A program made the translations under genes and the position numbers. The notes beneath the pieces are model-generated. The model saw only the letters and a program-made list of their open reading frames with translations. It ran no database searches and was not told the DNA's origin. DNA of 64,000 nt from Bdellovibrionales bacterium Ga0074137 (lineage in GTDB: Bacteria; Bdellovibrionota; Bdellovibrionia; Bdellovibrionales; JAMPXM01), in the NCBI GenBank assembly GCA_001464715.1, contig LNDT01000037.1, forward strand, positions 62,001-126,000, given 5' to 3'. Positions 43,789 to 53,196 of this stretch are shown here, piece by piece; the stretch's first letter is position 1, and the number at the start of each line of letters is the position of its first letter.

Positions 43789-45451
43789 GCTCCAAATAAC
43801 TTTCGGCAACGACACGTCCAAGCTCGGGGTGTCGGTAGTGAATATCGAAAATATCTCGAAATTTTTCCGGCTGTGCGATGACGGCTCGAGTTTCAACATT
43901 GATCAAAATCATCCGAGCCTTCAGATCGTTATCCATTTTATCGATGAATCGAGCGACTTGTCGGCCAGAGAGATAAACGAAAACTGGCGATTCCGGATTT
44001 GCCCTTAGAATCCGTTCGATCGAGTTTCTCTGAGAGGGCCGCAAAAGAAGAGATTTCACTTTGTGGCCAGCTGCGCGCTCTCGAAACTTTTGGATGAAGT
44101 CAGTTCTTGCTGAAAGAACTATCACCGGATCTTCGGACGGCTTGAACCGAGCCGGGGTCGAGTTTGTTCGTGAAAGATCGCCAATATCGATGCTTGCGGG
44201 CCGGCGCTCTTCAAGATTCCGTGCAGCGGCGCGAAGCACTGCGTTTCCGATCATCTTGAATTCGGGATTTTGAAGGCTACGGGTAAGTTCTTCGCGCGAG
44301 GCACGTACGATGGTTTTTGGAACATAGGCGGAGCGTGCAATTTCGATTCGCTTAAGAGCCTCTTCGATACGAGATCTTTTGAGGCGGCCTGAATCAACGG
44401 CACTTTTAAGAGCCTTCAACACTTCAACCTGAATTCGCCGACTCCAAGCAATCATCACCATGTCGGCACCCGCTTCGATCGCGCGAACGGCGCGAAGGCC
44501 AATGTCTTTTTCGGCGTTGGCTCCGGCCATTTCGATGTCGTCTGTCATCACGAGCGCCGTAGTGCTGATTGTTTCGCGGAACACGCCGTTGATAATGGGT
44601 TTTGAAAATGTCGCGGGATCGCCGGAGGGATCGACGGCCGGAAAACTGACGTGCGCGAGCATCGCGCCCCAAGGCATTTTAAGATTTTGCTCCAGCGAGA
44701 GGTAGGGAATGAGATCCCGCGAGTAAAGCTGTTCGCGATTAAAGGGGCTTGTTGCAGCCATGACGTGAGAATCGCCCGAAGCGTCGCCGTGGCCAGGAAA
44801 ATGTTTAGCGATGGGTAGAACGCCGTGCTCTTGAAGGCCTATCGCCACACTGGTCGTCATTGCGGCGACATGATTGGCGTCGTTACCAAAAGAGCGAGTT
44901 CCCAAAAATAAATCTGTGTCGGGATCCGAAACATCGACGACCGGAGCAAGATTCACGTTAATTCCCAATGATCTTAAAAGTCGTCCCGTCGCATTTCCGG
45001 AGCGACGTGCGACTGTGAGATCGCGTGTTTTTGAAATCGCAAGTGCACTGGGAAGTGTCGGTGTATGACGAATGCGGATGACGTTTCCCCCTTCTTGATC
45101 AATTGCGATCAACAAAGGTTTGTTAGAAACTATTTTTGAGAGAGCCTGGGCCTGAAAATTCAAATTCGCAACTTGTTCGGCGGACTTCACGTTTCGCCCG
45201 AAGAGCAGAATTCCACCTGGTTTCGTATCTCGAATGACATCGTCCAGGCCGTCTTTGAGATCCGTACCTTTGAATCCGACAATCAGCAGTTGCCCCAGCG
45301 GAAGTGGTTTATCTTCGCGAGGAACGACGTTTCGAGACCGGGTCTCGCGCGTGTTTGAAGTTGGCGCGTCGGCGCCGCTCGCACTCGAAAATGCGAGAGA
45401 AAGCCCAATGAAAACGCAGACGATGGCCAGTGCTCGAGACACGATTTGCAT
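43733..45451 (-). CDS. glycoside hydrolase family 3 protein, NagZ-like beta-N-acetylhexosaminidase
   Basis: A 572-residue exported protein: signal peptide 1-26 (cleavage near ASG). The GH3 (beta/alpha)8 domain spans about 45-360: GQLLIVGFKG, IAIDQEGGNVIRI, GINVNLAPVVDV, and KHFPGHGDASGDSHV holding the catalytic His/Asp dyad of NagZ. The nucleophile Asp is in MTDDIEMAG. A C-terminal domain (about 400-560) follows that single-domain NagZ lacks. It likely cleaves GlcNAc from peptidoglycan fragments or chitin-like glycans. NagZ is usually cytoplasmic in E. coli; the signal peptide puts this one outside. Confidence 0.9.
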   Translation of the reverse strand: MQIVSRALAIVCVFIGLSLAFSSASGADAPTSNTRETRSRNVVPREDKPLPLGQLLIVGFKGTDLKDGLDDVIRDTKPGGILLFGRNVKSAEQVANLNFQAQALSKIVSNKPLLIAIDQEGGNVIRIRHTPTLPSALAISKTRDLTVARRSGNATGRLLRSLGINVNLAPVVDVSDPDTDLFLGTRSFGNDANHVAAMTTSVAIGLQEHGVLPIAKHFPGHGDASGDSHVMAATSPFNREQLYSRDLIPYLSLEQNLKMPWGAMLAHVSFPAVDPSGDPATFSKPIINGVFRETISTTALVMTDDIEMAGANAEKDIGLRAVRAIEAGADMVMIAWSRRIQVEVLKALKSAVDSGRLKRSRIEEALKRIEIARSAYVPKTIVRASREELTRSLQNPEFKMIGNAVLRAAARNLEERRPASIDIGDLSRTNSTPARFKPSEDPVIVLSARTDFIQKFRERAAGHKVKSLLLRPSQRNSIERILRANPESPVFVYLSGRQVARFIDKMDNDLKARMILINVETRAVIAQPEKFRDIFDIHYRHPELGRVVAESYLELTPIPAKRSAASQQQEPK

Positions 45452-45621
45452 CTCTATTAGAATAGCGGTGCTGCGTGAATTTGGATGCTGGACCTAAGCG
45501 CGCCCCGACCTCTGCTGGGCGAAAGTTAGCCAGCACCTAGACTATGAGTTGAGGTTCGAACTCCGGATTCACAAAATGGTTCAATCCGATTTTTTGACGA
45601 AATGTATTGGCCGTTCTAAGT

Positions 45622-46458
45622 ATGAGAGTTCTGGAGGGCAGGGTCGCTAGGAAACAATTCGTTCGAATCATGTCTATTTCGATTCTCCTGGCGGCCTCGA
45701 CTGCTTTTGGGGCAGTCGAACCGGAGTGCAAAGAATGGTTCGGTCGAAGTAAATTGAAGAAAGGCGATTCAAAATGCTTCATGGCTTGTTCGACATTGTC
45801 CGTTGATCTTGGAACATACTTTTGTACAGACCGATGCGATGAGCTTTGCCGGCCACAAGTGGACTGCTATCAATATCGAAGCGCATTGGAGAAAAGTTTT
45901 TCTGATCAGGCTCCCGACAAGTGGCTAGAGCCCAGCGAGAAATCCAGGCCATGGAATTCATCGGAAAAAAAGCTCGTCGCAGCCGCGATTTTGAAACTTC
46001 CGCGAAGTCTCGTCGAGAAAAGTATTTTCAAGATTCACAGGATGTCTGTTGGAAAATTGAAGACCAATCAGGCTTCAACAATGAACAATAGTATCGCCCT
46101 TTATGACGCGGCATTTTCGTCACCGGTTCCGCTGGAAAGAGTTCTTGGGCATGAACTTGCTCATGTGTTTTGGAACGGAATGTCCGTCACAGATCGGAAA
46201 AGATATGAAATCGCTGCAAATTGGATCCGGGATATAAACGGCGATCCCACCTTTGGTCGAGACCCGAAGACGGCGACGGAAATAGACGGAACGTTAATGC
46301 CCACCGAGGACTTCGCCAATAATGTCGAATACCTGCTGTTTGATCCCCTAAAGCTGAAAAAATTGACTCCGTCTCTGTTTGGCTGGTTTAGAACGACGCT
46401 GGGTGCTAAATTTGAACTAGGGGGTGAGTGTGCGCAGTCGAATCTTAAATCAGAGTAG
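45622..46458 (+). CDS. predicted secreted zinc metalloprotease (gluzincin-like)
   Basis: A 278-residue protein counted from the first ATG; a more hydrophobic start at ATG 45670 gives a compact signal peptide ending at FGA. The mature N-terminus is cysteine-rich (7 Cys in about 45 residues: ECKEW, KCFMAC, FCTDRC, LCRPQVDC), suggesting disulfides in the periplasm or outside. The central RVLGHELAHVFWN is an HExxH zinc site. EDFANNVEYLL about 60 residues later could supply the third ligand, as in M34/ATLF-type gluzincins. The substrate is unknown. Start choice is uncertain because no clear SD fits any ATG. Confidence 0.7.
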   Translation: MRVLEGRVARKQFVRIMSISILLAASTAFGAVEPECKEWFGRSKLKKGDSKCFMACSTLSVDLGTYFCTDRCDELCRPQVDCYQYRSALEKSFSDQAPDKWLEPSEKSRPWNSSEKKLVAAAILKLPRSLVEKSIFKIHRMSVGKLKTNQASTMNNSIALYDAAFSSPVPLERVLGHELAHVFWNGMSVTDRKRYEIAANWIRDINGDPTFGRDPKTATEIDGTLMPTEDFANNVEYLLFDPLKLKKLTPSLFGWFRTTLGAKFELGGECAQSNLKSE

Positions 46459-47059
46459 CACTTGTCTCCCTATTTCTTTGTTCCTCGTGGCGACGGGTTT
46501 TGCTGTGACTCTCGGCGGGCTGAAGATGGCTAACGCCGCGACCGTCGAAATCTCATTTGAGAAGGTTCGCCAAGTTCGTCTTGGAAGTACTCAAAGAGAG
46601 GCTGAAGCTGTTTTTGGGCGTCCGTCGAAAACATATCGTGAGAAAAATGAAGGTTATGTCACCTGGGTTTACACTCAAGGTTTGGATGCGAATCAGCTTC
46701 AAAAACTTTCTCTGACATTTTCGTCGAAGGACTACAAGTTGGCGGCGGTTTCCTATTTTCCCGAAGCTCCCGACACGGTCGCTCGTTTCGATGGACTCAT
46801 AAAAGAATATCCAATGGCAAAGTTTAGGACTGTTGCACCGGCTTCATGTGGACAGCATTTTGCTTTGAATGAAGGATTTGAATACGATCTTTCGTCCGGA
46901 ATTCGAATTCAGAAAGACACAATGGGACGAGTTACCGACCTTCATCTCTCTTTGCCGCTCAGTGAAGAAAGTCGGAAGACAGCTTCGGAGCCGACTGGAT
47001 GTCCCGATAGAAACAAGCTTCGGTCTGAGTTCGTTGAAATAACACCCGCGCTAAAATAA
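46424..47059 (+). CDS. BamE/SmpA-like exported protein
   Basis: A 211-residue protein with GTG start and a signal or anchor segment (about 14-38, ending ANA). A stretch similar to the BamE fold follows, the pattern VRLGSTQREAEAVFGRPSK, then YVTWVYT. Similarity is limited to this about 40-residue repeat. The C-terminal part has no match I know. It overlaps the metalloprotease gene by 35 nt, so the two are coupled; a functional link is possible but not shown. Convergent with mfd, 11 nt apart. Confidence 0.65.
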   Translation: MSVRSRILNQSSTCLPISLFLVATGFAVTLGGLKMANAATVEISFEKVRQVRLGSTQREAEAVFGRPSKTYREKNEGYVTWVYTQGLDANQLQKLSLTFSSKDYKLAAVSYFPEAPDTVARFDGLIKEYPMAKFRTVAPASCGQHFALNEGFEYDLSSGIRIQKDTMGRVTDLHLSLPLSEESRKTASEPTGCPDRNKLRSEFVEITPALK

Positions 47060-47070
47060 AATTTAGTGAT

Positions 47071-50000
47071 TTAGACCAAGCGCTTTAGGGCCAAGAGTTC
47101 TTCGTAGATTTTTGGCCAAGTGATGGTCTCCATGCGGATATTGAGACGCATGTCTGGCGTGAGTGAAATTCGGCCCTTTTCGCGCGCGGTGAGTTTGATG
47201 ACCTCTTGGGGAGCGAGCGGAGTTTGCGGAGTGAAGGCGAGAGAGATTGCTTTCGGCCCCGAGCTTAAATCACGAATGCCGAGATCTCGGCACACCGAAC
47301 GAATCAGCATCAGACCTAAAAGATTGATGACGGGTTCAGGTGGTTTTCCGAACTGATCCGACATTTGCTCTTCGATGCGGTCGAGGTCACCGGGCCCTTC
47401 AATCTGCGAAAGATTGCGGTACCAAGCCAGTCGAATGCGAATGTCGGGCATATACGAATCCGGGATGAGCGCCTGGATTCGGACATTGATGTCGGGCTCC
47501 ACTTTTTCGACGACTTCGTTGCCTTTGAGTTCAGAAATAGTTTGCTCGAGAAGTTCCAAGTACATCTCGTAACCGACGGCCTCGATGTGTCCGGATTGGT
47601 CTTCGCCCAAAAGATTTCCCGCACCGCGAAGCTCGAGATCGTGGTGCGCAATTGTGATACCGCTTCCAAGCGCTGTGTTTTCTTGAATGACCTTGAGGCG
47701 CTCTTGCGCATCTTTTTCGATGCGTTTGTTTTGTGGAATAATTAGGTAGCAGTAAGCACGTTCTTTTGATCGGCCGACGCGTCCGCGCAGCTGATAAAGC
47801 TGTGAGAGCCCCAGTTGATGAGCGTTGTCGATGAACATCGTATTGGCGCGCGGGTTGTCGATTCCCGATTCGATAATTGTCGTGCTTAAGAGAACATCGA
47901 TCTCGTGATTGAAGAATGCGATCATTGTCGCTTCAAGCTCGTGCTCTTCCATTTGTCCGTGACCAATTTTGATTCGGGCTTCGGGAACAAGCTTACGAAG
48001 TTCGTCGGCCACGCCGTAGATGGATTGCACGCGGTTATGTAGGTAAAACACTTGGCCGCCGCGCTGAATTTCTGACGTGATTCCGCGTCGAATTGTTTCT
48101 TCATCGTATTTACAAACGAAGGTTCGCGTCGGAAGGCGGTCGACGGGTGGCGTGTTGATCAGACTTAAATCTCGAATTCCGACAAGAGACATATTGAGCG
48201 TTCTTGGAATTGGAGTCGCGGAAAGAGTCAGAGTGTCGACGCCGACTTTCATGCGTCTGATTTTTTCCTTATGGCCAACACCAAAACGCTGCTCTTCATC
48301 GATAATGAGTAGGCCCATATCTTTGAATTCGACGTCTTTTGAAAACACACGATGAGTGCCTATCAAAATATCGACTTTCCCTTCTTTGACTTCGGCAATG
48401 GTCTTTCGTTGTTCCGCTGGCGGAACGAAACGATTCAATGCACGTATGACAACGGGCCAGTTTTTAAATCGTTTAGTGAACGTTTCTAAATGCTGAAAAC
48501 TTAAGACTGTCGTCGGAGCCAAAACTGCGATTTGTTTTCGCGCTTGAACGGCTTTGAAGGCTGCGCGCATAGCGACTTCTGTTTTTCCGAAACCGACGTC
48601 ACCGCAGATCAGGCGATCCATGGGCTTTTCGCTGGACATGTCGCTAAGAAGCGAACTGATGGCCTTTAACTGATCGTCTGTTTCGTCGTACGGAAAACTT
48701 GTTTCAAATTGCGCGAATTCTTCATTGGCCTTTTCGTCGTGCGGGAAAGAGGGCCGAAGTGCCTGCGCGCGTTTGGCGTAGAGCTGAAGAAGTTCTCCAG
48801 CCAACTCGCGAAGCTGACTTCGTACTTTGATTTTCGTTTTCGCCCAGCCCGTGCCGCCAAGCTTGTCGAGAAGTGCTGTGCCGCCGGGGCCTGAGTACTT
48901 TTGAATCTGCGCGATTCGGTAAATCGGAAGGTAGAGTTTGTCGCCGTCTTTATATGACAGAGTAAGGAACTCGGCTTCGACGCCGTTAACCTGCATACGT
49001 TTAAGACCTTCGTAAACTGCGATTCCATGCTGCGCATGAACAATGCGGTCGCCTGTTTCAAGATCTGAAAAAGAAACCGCGTTGACGAAATCCTTGAACG
49101 TATCACTTCCAGAGGCCGAACCTGATTTCTCGCGTCGACTTGATTTTCGCCCGAAAAAATCCTCATCGCGAAGAACAACAAGTTTCTCGGAACCAATCCG
49201 AAAACTAAGATCCAAAATCCGAGGAACAATAGAAACCAACTTCGGATCACGCGCCTGTCGTTCAACCAGCGCACTCCAATCAAAATCGTTGTCACCGACA
49301 AACTCGGTCACCCAATCACCACGATCCAACATCGCCTGAATCCGCTGCGCCTGCGCCGAAGTCCCCGCAGCCACAAGCACAGTCTCCCCAGCCGCTCGCC
49401 AACTAGAAATCTTCGCAAGCACTTCTGTGCCAGCGGGATTTTGAGGCGTAGGCGCAGCGAACCTAAGATCAAACGAAGACAACCGTATCTGTTTCCCGTC
49501 ATGTCGGGAGTTTGATTCCCCCTCTTCTGCACCTAAAACGTCCCCCGGTGCAGAAGAGGGGGAATCAAACTCCTGATCGATCGCTAAACGAGAAACCGAG
49601 ACGGTTGTTTCTATTGAATCGAAATTCCAGTTTTCGAAACTCCGGTAGAGAGTGCGGGGTTCGGGGGCAATTGCTAGGGTTGTCGATTGGGCGAACTCTC
49701 TTTTTGTTTCTTCTTCTAGTTCGTCGGCGGCGCGTGCGGTTTCGATGGGATTGATGATCCACACGAGGTGCGAGGGTCTGACGTGATCGAGCGGTGTTTC
49801 GAATTCGGTTTGGAAGGCGCCGAGCAGGAAATCGAGACCGGGGAATAGGTTTCCTTGGGCGAGCGAATGAAGAATGCCGTTTTTTTCAGCGGGATCAACA
49901 TCTCGGCCTTCGGTCGATTTGCTGTAATTTTGCGCGGCTCGCTCTCGCGACTCATCCGAAAAGACGAATTCTTTGGCCGGGATGATGGTCGCTTCGGCGA

Positions 50001-50652
50001 TTTCTCCGTCGGATCGCTGGTTACTTGGATCGAAAGTTCGAATCGCTTCGATCGTGTCGCCGAAGAGGTCGAATCGAAGTGGGCGGTCGTGGGCCGGCGA
50101 AAAAACATCGATGACGGATCCACGAATTGCGAACGATCCGATGTCTTCTACAAGCGGCGACGACGTGTATCCAAGTCGCACCAAAGTTTCCGCAAAAGTT
50201 TGCGGTAAGTCGTGCATTTTCCGGAACTTAAGTGTGTTCGAAACTACATCTTGTCGATTGATCGTGCGCTGCGACAGCGCCGCGACGGAGGCGGTGTAAA
50301 AGTGTTTTGGCTGGTTCGATGCCGCTCGATACACCCAGCGAATTCGCTCGGCGACGACGCGAGGATTTGGATAGAGCCCGGAGTACGGAGACACATCGAA
50401 GGGCGGCAACGAATCAACGACCCACTGATTGCTAAAAAAATGCACAGCTCGAGCGAAACGTTTTTGCTCGGACTCTGTTGCAAAGACGAGCACATGTGAT
50501 TGGAAATCGCCGAGCGGATTCGGAGAAACTGAATTCGGGGGAGCCGTCAGGACAAGCGCCAACACTTCCGGAGAATCAAACCCCGAAATCTCGATCTTTC
50601 GCTCGCCATATTCTTTGGCCCGTCGAACTCCGGCCAGAGTGTTGATGTTCAT
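47071..50652 (-). CDS. mfd: transcription-repair coupling factor
   Basis: ATP-dependent translocase that removes stalled RNA polymerase and recruits UvrA. It has 1193 residues. The UvrB-like N-terminal region has SAPRD-like blocks ([25 protein letters not shown]). The RNAP-interacting region has [16 protein letters not shown] and [15 protein letters not shown]. The motor has [36 protein letters not shown] and [15 protein letters not shown]. The TRCF C-domain follows. A 67-nt perfect inverted repeat codes for residues 360-382, in the linker between the UvrB-like and RNAP-binding regions. Divergent from nuoA. Confidence 0.96.
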   Translation of the reverse strand: MNINTLAGVRRAKEYGERKIEISGFDSPEVLALVLTAPPNSVSPNPLGDFQSHVLVFATESEQKRFARAVHFFSNQWVVDSLPPFDVSPYSGLYPNPRVVAERIRWVYRAASNQPKHFYTASVAALSQRTINRQDVVSNTLKFRKMHDLPQTFAETLVRLGYTSSPLVEDIGSFAIRGSVIDVFSPAHDRPLRFDLFGDTIEAIRTFDPSNQRSDGEIAEATIIPAKEFVFSDESRERAAQNYSKSTEGRDVDPAEKNGILHSLAQGNLFPGLDFLLGAFQTEFETPLDHVRPSHLVWIINPIETARAADELEEETKREFAQSTTLAIAPEPRTLYRSFENWNFDSIETTVSVSRLAIDQEFDSPSSAPGDVLGAEEGESNSRHDGKQIRLSSFDLRFAAPTPQNPAGTEVLAKISSWRAAGETVLVAAGTSAQAQRIQAMLDRGDWVTEFVGDNDFDWSALVERQARDPKLVSIVPRILDLSFRIGSEKLVVLRDEDFFGRKSSRREKSGSASGSDTFKDFVNAVSFSDLETGDRIVHAQHGIAVYEGLKRMQVNGVEAEFLTLSYKDGDKLYLPIYRIAQIQKYSGPGGTALLDKLGGTGWAKTKIKVRSQLRELAGELLQLYAKRAQALRPSFPHDEKANEEFAQFETSFPYDETDDQLKAISSLLSDMSSEKPMDRLICGDVGFGKTEVAMRAAFKAVQARKQIAVLAPTTVLSFQHLETFTKRFKNWPVVIRALNRFVPPAEQRKTIAEVKEGKVDILIGTHRVFSKDVEFKDMGLLIIDEEQRFGVGHKEKIRRMKVGVDTLTLSATPIPRTLNMSLVGIRDLSLINTPPVDRLPTRTFVCKYDEETIRRGITSEIQRGGQVFYLHNRVQSIYGVADELRKLVPEARIKIGHGQMEEHELEATMIAFFNHEIDVLLSTTIIESGIDNPRANTMFIDNAHQLGLSQLYQLRGRVGRSKERAYCYLIIPQNKRIEKDAQERLKVIQENTALGSGITIAHHDLELRGAGNLLGEDQSGHIEAVGYEMYLELLEQTISELKGNEVVEKVEPDINVRIQALIPDSYMPDIRIRLAWYRNLSQIEGPGDLDRIEEQMSDQFGKPPEPVINLLGLMLIRSVCRDLGIRDLSSGPKAISLAFTPQTPLAPQEVIKLTAREKGRISLTPDMRLNIRMETITWPKIYEELLALKRLV
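49507..49573. repeat. 67-nt perfect inverted repeat inside mfd
   Basis: Two 27-nt arms (49507-49533 and 49547-49573) are exact reverse complements around a 13-nt loop. The arms translate in frame into mfd (from EFDSPSS to EESNS-like residues, 360-382), in a low-conservation linker. Chance occurrence is very unlikely. A palindromic mini-element insertion is one reading. Confidence 0.9.
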
Positions 50653-50711
50653 TGCGACCGAACTTCTCTCATGAAAGGCCGCATCGCAGCAAACCCTTGT
50701 TTTGTCAGTAC

Positions 50712-50740
50712 TTGGAATCTTTGTCGTGCGTCAGTATACA
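50712..50740 (+). promoter_or_regulatory. possible promoter of the nuo operon
   Basis: Hexamers TTGGAA (50712-50717) and TATACA (50735-50740) separated by 17 nt lie about 36 nt before nuoA. The match to sigma-70 consensus is 4/6 at each. Only sequence pattern supports this. Confidence 0.4.
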
Positions 50741-50776
50741 TGAACCACACCTGGGTCACGCCAATGGGAGCCACCG

Positions 50777-51172
50777 ATGAATTCAGTTCTGCCTGCGTCC
50801 GCGAGCTTGATTCCTGTTCTTATACTCACGCTGATACTTCTCGCGTTCGGGACAGTGATTATTGTCGGTACGTCGCTTCTAGGACCAAAAAATAAAAAGA
50901 ACAACCGCGCGCAAATGATGCCCTACGAGTGCGGTATCCCGGGCATCGATACGACGGATTCGAAAATTTCTATCAAGTTTTATCTTACCGCCATTTTGTT
51001 CATCTTGTTCGATATCGAAATCATCTTCATGTATCCGTGGGCGATCAAATTCATGGATTCAATCAAAGACGGTACGGGCGGCTATATGCTTGGAGCGATG
51101 GGACTTTTCGTCGTTCTTTTTGTTGTTGGCCTTGTCTGGGAAGTTAAATCCAAAGCACTGGATTGGAATTAG
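50777..51172 (+). CDS. nuoA: NADH-quinone oxidoreductase subunit A
   Basis: Small membrane subunit of complex I, 131 residues, three helices (about 12-35, 72-94, 99-121). PYECGIPGIDT is the conserved loop between helices 1 and 2, and FLTAILFILFDIEIIF-like residues form helix 2 with its key acidic pair. It starts the block of membrane subunits; nuoH follows 2 nt after its stop. The usual next genes nuoB, C and D are not here. Confidence 0.95.
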   Translation: MNSVLPASASLIPVLILTLILLAFGTVIIVGTSLLGPKNKKNNRAQMMPYECGIPGIDTTDSKISIKFYLTAILFILFDIEIIFMYPWAIKFMDSIKDGTGGYMLGAMGLFVVLFVVGLVWEVKSKALDWN

Positions 51173-51174
51173 GC

Positions 51175-52329
51175 ATGGGACGAGACAGCTTTGAGATCAC
51201 AGTAAATATCGTAAAAATGTTCGCCATCTTTTTGTTGATGGTGCAGGCCGTACCGATTCTGGTTTGGCTCGAGCGTCGAGGCTCTGCGTTCATTCAAAAT
51301 CGCACAGGCCCGAACCGTGTTGGACCCTTGGGTCTGATTCAGCTTTTGGCTGATGCCGTGAAGTTTCTTTTTAAGCAGCCCTTCATGCCCGAGCGCGGAG
51401 TTGCCCCGCTCTATTATTTCGCTCCGATCGCGGCACTGATTCCTGGCGCACTGGCGCTGAACGCGATTCCACTTTCGACGCCCATTAAAATTGAGCCGTT
51501 TGAGATGCTCGGACAAATGTGGGGGCCGTACACATTTTTGTTTCAGGGCTACGATATTGGGATCGGCATCGTTTTCATTCTCGGTATTTCTTCTCTCGGT
51601 GTTTATTCAATCCTTCTGGCTGGCTGGGGTTCATCGAACAAGTACTCGCTGATGGGCGCCGTTCGCGGAGCTGCGCAGGGGATTTCTTACGAGCTGGCTC
51701 TGTCGCTCGCTCTTGTCGGAATTTTGATGGTTTACGGGACTCTCAGCTTCAAAGAAATCGTCGACGCTCAGGCGGGCCCACTGACGTTTATGGCTTTTGG
51801 CAAAGAGTACGTGATTGGTGCACTTCCGAACTGGGGGATTTTCTATCAGCCGTTGGGGGCATTGATTTTCTTTGCTGCTACTTTCGCCGAAGCGAATCGT
51901 CTTCCGTTTGATTTGCCGGAAGCTGAAGGCGAGCTGGTCGCAGGTTTCCACACGGAGTACGCGGGCTTTAGTTTGCTTCTGTTTTACATCGGTGAGTATG
52001 GCCACATGATGGTCGCAAGTGCGCTGTTGGCGACTTTTTACTTCGGTGGCTACAGCATTCCGTTTGTTTCTCCAGAAGCCGTGAATGCATTTTGGTTAGC
52101 AAAAGTCGACGGTGCGAATACGGCGGCAATTTTGACCGCGGTCACTCATCACCTTTCTCTTCTTGTTAGGGTCGCTCTCTTCTTGTGGATTTTCATTCAC
52201 GTGCGTTGGACGCTTCCGCGATTTCGCTATGATCAATTGATGAGTCTTGGTTGGAAAACAATGCTTCCATGGGCGCTGGCCAATGTTGTTGTAACAGCAA
52301 TTTGGCTCTGGCTTGGACACCGGACGTAA
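51175..52329 (+). CDS. nuoH: NADH-quinone oxidoreductase subunit H
   Basis: The ND1-like subunit forming the quinone chamber at the membrane surface. It has 384 residues from ATG 51175, eight or more helices. Conserved segments are WLERRGSAFIQNRTGPNRVG near 25-44, EANRLPFDLPEAEGELVAGF near 242-261, and the C-terminal PRFRYDQLMSLGWK. A longer start at 51163 would begin inside nuoA and is unlikely. nuoI, which normally follows nuoH, is missing and nuoJ comes next after 9 nt. Confidence 0.96.
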   Translation: MGRDSFEITVNIVKMFAIFLLMVQAVPILVWLERRGSAFIQNRTGPNRVGPLGLIQLLADAVKFLFKQPFMPERGVAPLYYFAPIAALIPGALALNAIPLSTPIKIEPFEMLGQMWGPYTFLFQGYDIGIGIVFILGISSLGVYSILLAGWGSSNKYSLMGAVRGAAQGISYELALSLALVGILMVYGTLSFKEIVDAQAGPLTFMAFGKEYVIGALPNWGIFYQPLGALIFFAATFAEANRLPFDLPEAEGELVAGFHTEYAGFSLLLFYIGEYGHMMVASALLATFYFGGYSIPFVSPEAVNAFWLAKVDGANTAAILTAVTHHLSLLVRVALFLWIFIHVRWTLPRFRYDQLMSLGWKTMLPWALANVVVTAIWLWLGHRT

Positions 52330-52338
52330 GGGGCAAGT

Positions 52339-52872
52339 ATGACGGCTGATAGTTTGCTGTTTTTTATATTGGCGGCAATGACGGTGGGCTCGGCGCTCGT
52401 TGTGATTCTTGCTTCGAACCCAATTTTTTGTTCCCTCGCTCTTGCGATGGCGATGATTTCCGTGGCCGGAATTTTTGCCTCGCTCAATGCTTGGTTTGTC
52501 GCAGGGGTTCAGCTGATTGTTTATGCTGGCGCCGTCATGGTTCTTTTCGTCATGGTTCTTATGTTGTTTGATCTCAAAGATGAGGTTCGCGCTTTCTCGC
52601 GCGGGCTCGTCTCTGGATTTTTCAAGATCGCATCGGTCGCCGTCATCGGTGGAGTGATCGCTGCTGCGGTATGGATGTCGACAGAAACAATTTTCTCGAC
52701 AGCCCCAGCGGCACCGACCGTGAATGCAACGGTCGCTACGAAGCAACTCGCGGACCTACTTTTCAAGAAGTACTTATTTTCGTTCGAGGCCATGGGAGCC
52801 TTGCTGTTGATAATTGCGATCGGCGCGGTCGCCTTGTCGCGAATTGAAGGAGGCACGCATGCCGATAAATGA
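52339..52872 (+). CDS. nuoJ: NADH-quinone oxidoreductase subunit J
   Basis: ND6-like subunit, 177 residues, five helices. Conserved helix 3 is [20 protein letters not shown], where the pi-bulge controls proton coupling. The C-terminus overlaps nuoK by 14 nt, giving translational coupling. It sits directly after nuoH with nuoI absent. Confidence 0.95.
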   Translation: MTADSLLFFILAAMTVGSALVVILASNPIFCSLALAMAMISVAGIFASLNAWFVAGVQLIVYAGAVMVLFVMVLMLFDLKDEVRAFSRGLVSGFFKIASVAVIGGVIAAAVWMSTETIFSTAPAAPTVNATVATKQLADLLFKKYLFSFEAMGALLLIIAIGAVALSRIEGGTHADK

Positions 52873-53191
52873 TGCGCTTTTAAATGTGGGCCTCAGCCAC
52901 TACCTGATTCTCTCGGCCCTCCTGTTTACGTTGGGTCTTTTGGGAGTTCTTCTTCGTCGAAACGTCATCGTTATTTTGATGTCGATCGAGCTGATGTTGA
53001 ATGCCGTCAATATCACCTTCGTGGCTTTCTCGCGGTATTCGCCAACGGCGAATATGGACGGTCAGGCGATGGTCTTCTTTGTCATGACGATTGCGGCCGC
53101 AGAAGCAGCCGTGGGTCTTGCGTTGGCGACGACGATCTTTAAAAAATTCCGTGAAGTGAACATTCGTTACTTCGAACATTTGAAGGGCTAA
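52859..53191 (+). CDS. nuoK: NADH-quinone oxidoreductase subunit K
   Basis: ND4L-like subunit, 110 residues, three helices. The conserved glutamates lie in [14 protein letters not shown] and [11 protein letters not shown], both on the proton path. The start is ATG 52859 with the SD GGAGG just upstream; a longer start at 52814 inside nuoJ is not needed. nuoL follows after 5 nt. Confidence 0.96.
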   Translation: MPINDALLNVGLSHYLILSALLFTLGLLGVLLRRNVIVILMSIELMLNAVNITFVAFSRYSPTANMDGQAMVFFVMTIAAAEAAVGLALATTIFKKFREVNIRYFEHLKG

Positions 53192-53196
53192 CGGCG

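Noticed and set aside
45486-45535. Inverted repeat TGCTGG ... CCAGCA between the GH3 and metalloprotease genes
   Set aside because: Arms are 6 nt with a long interrupted loop, close to what chance gives in non-coding DNA.
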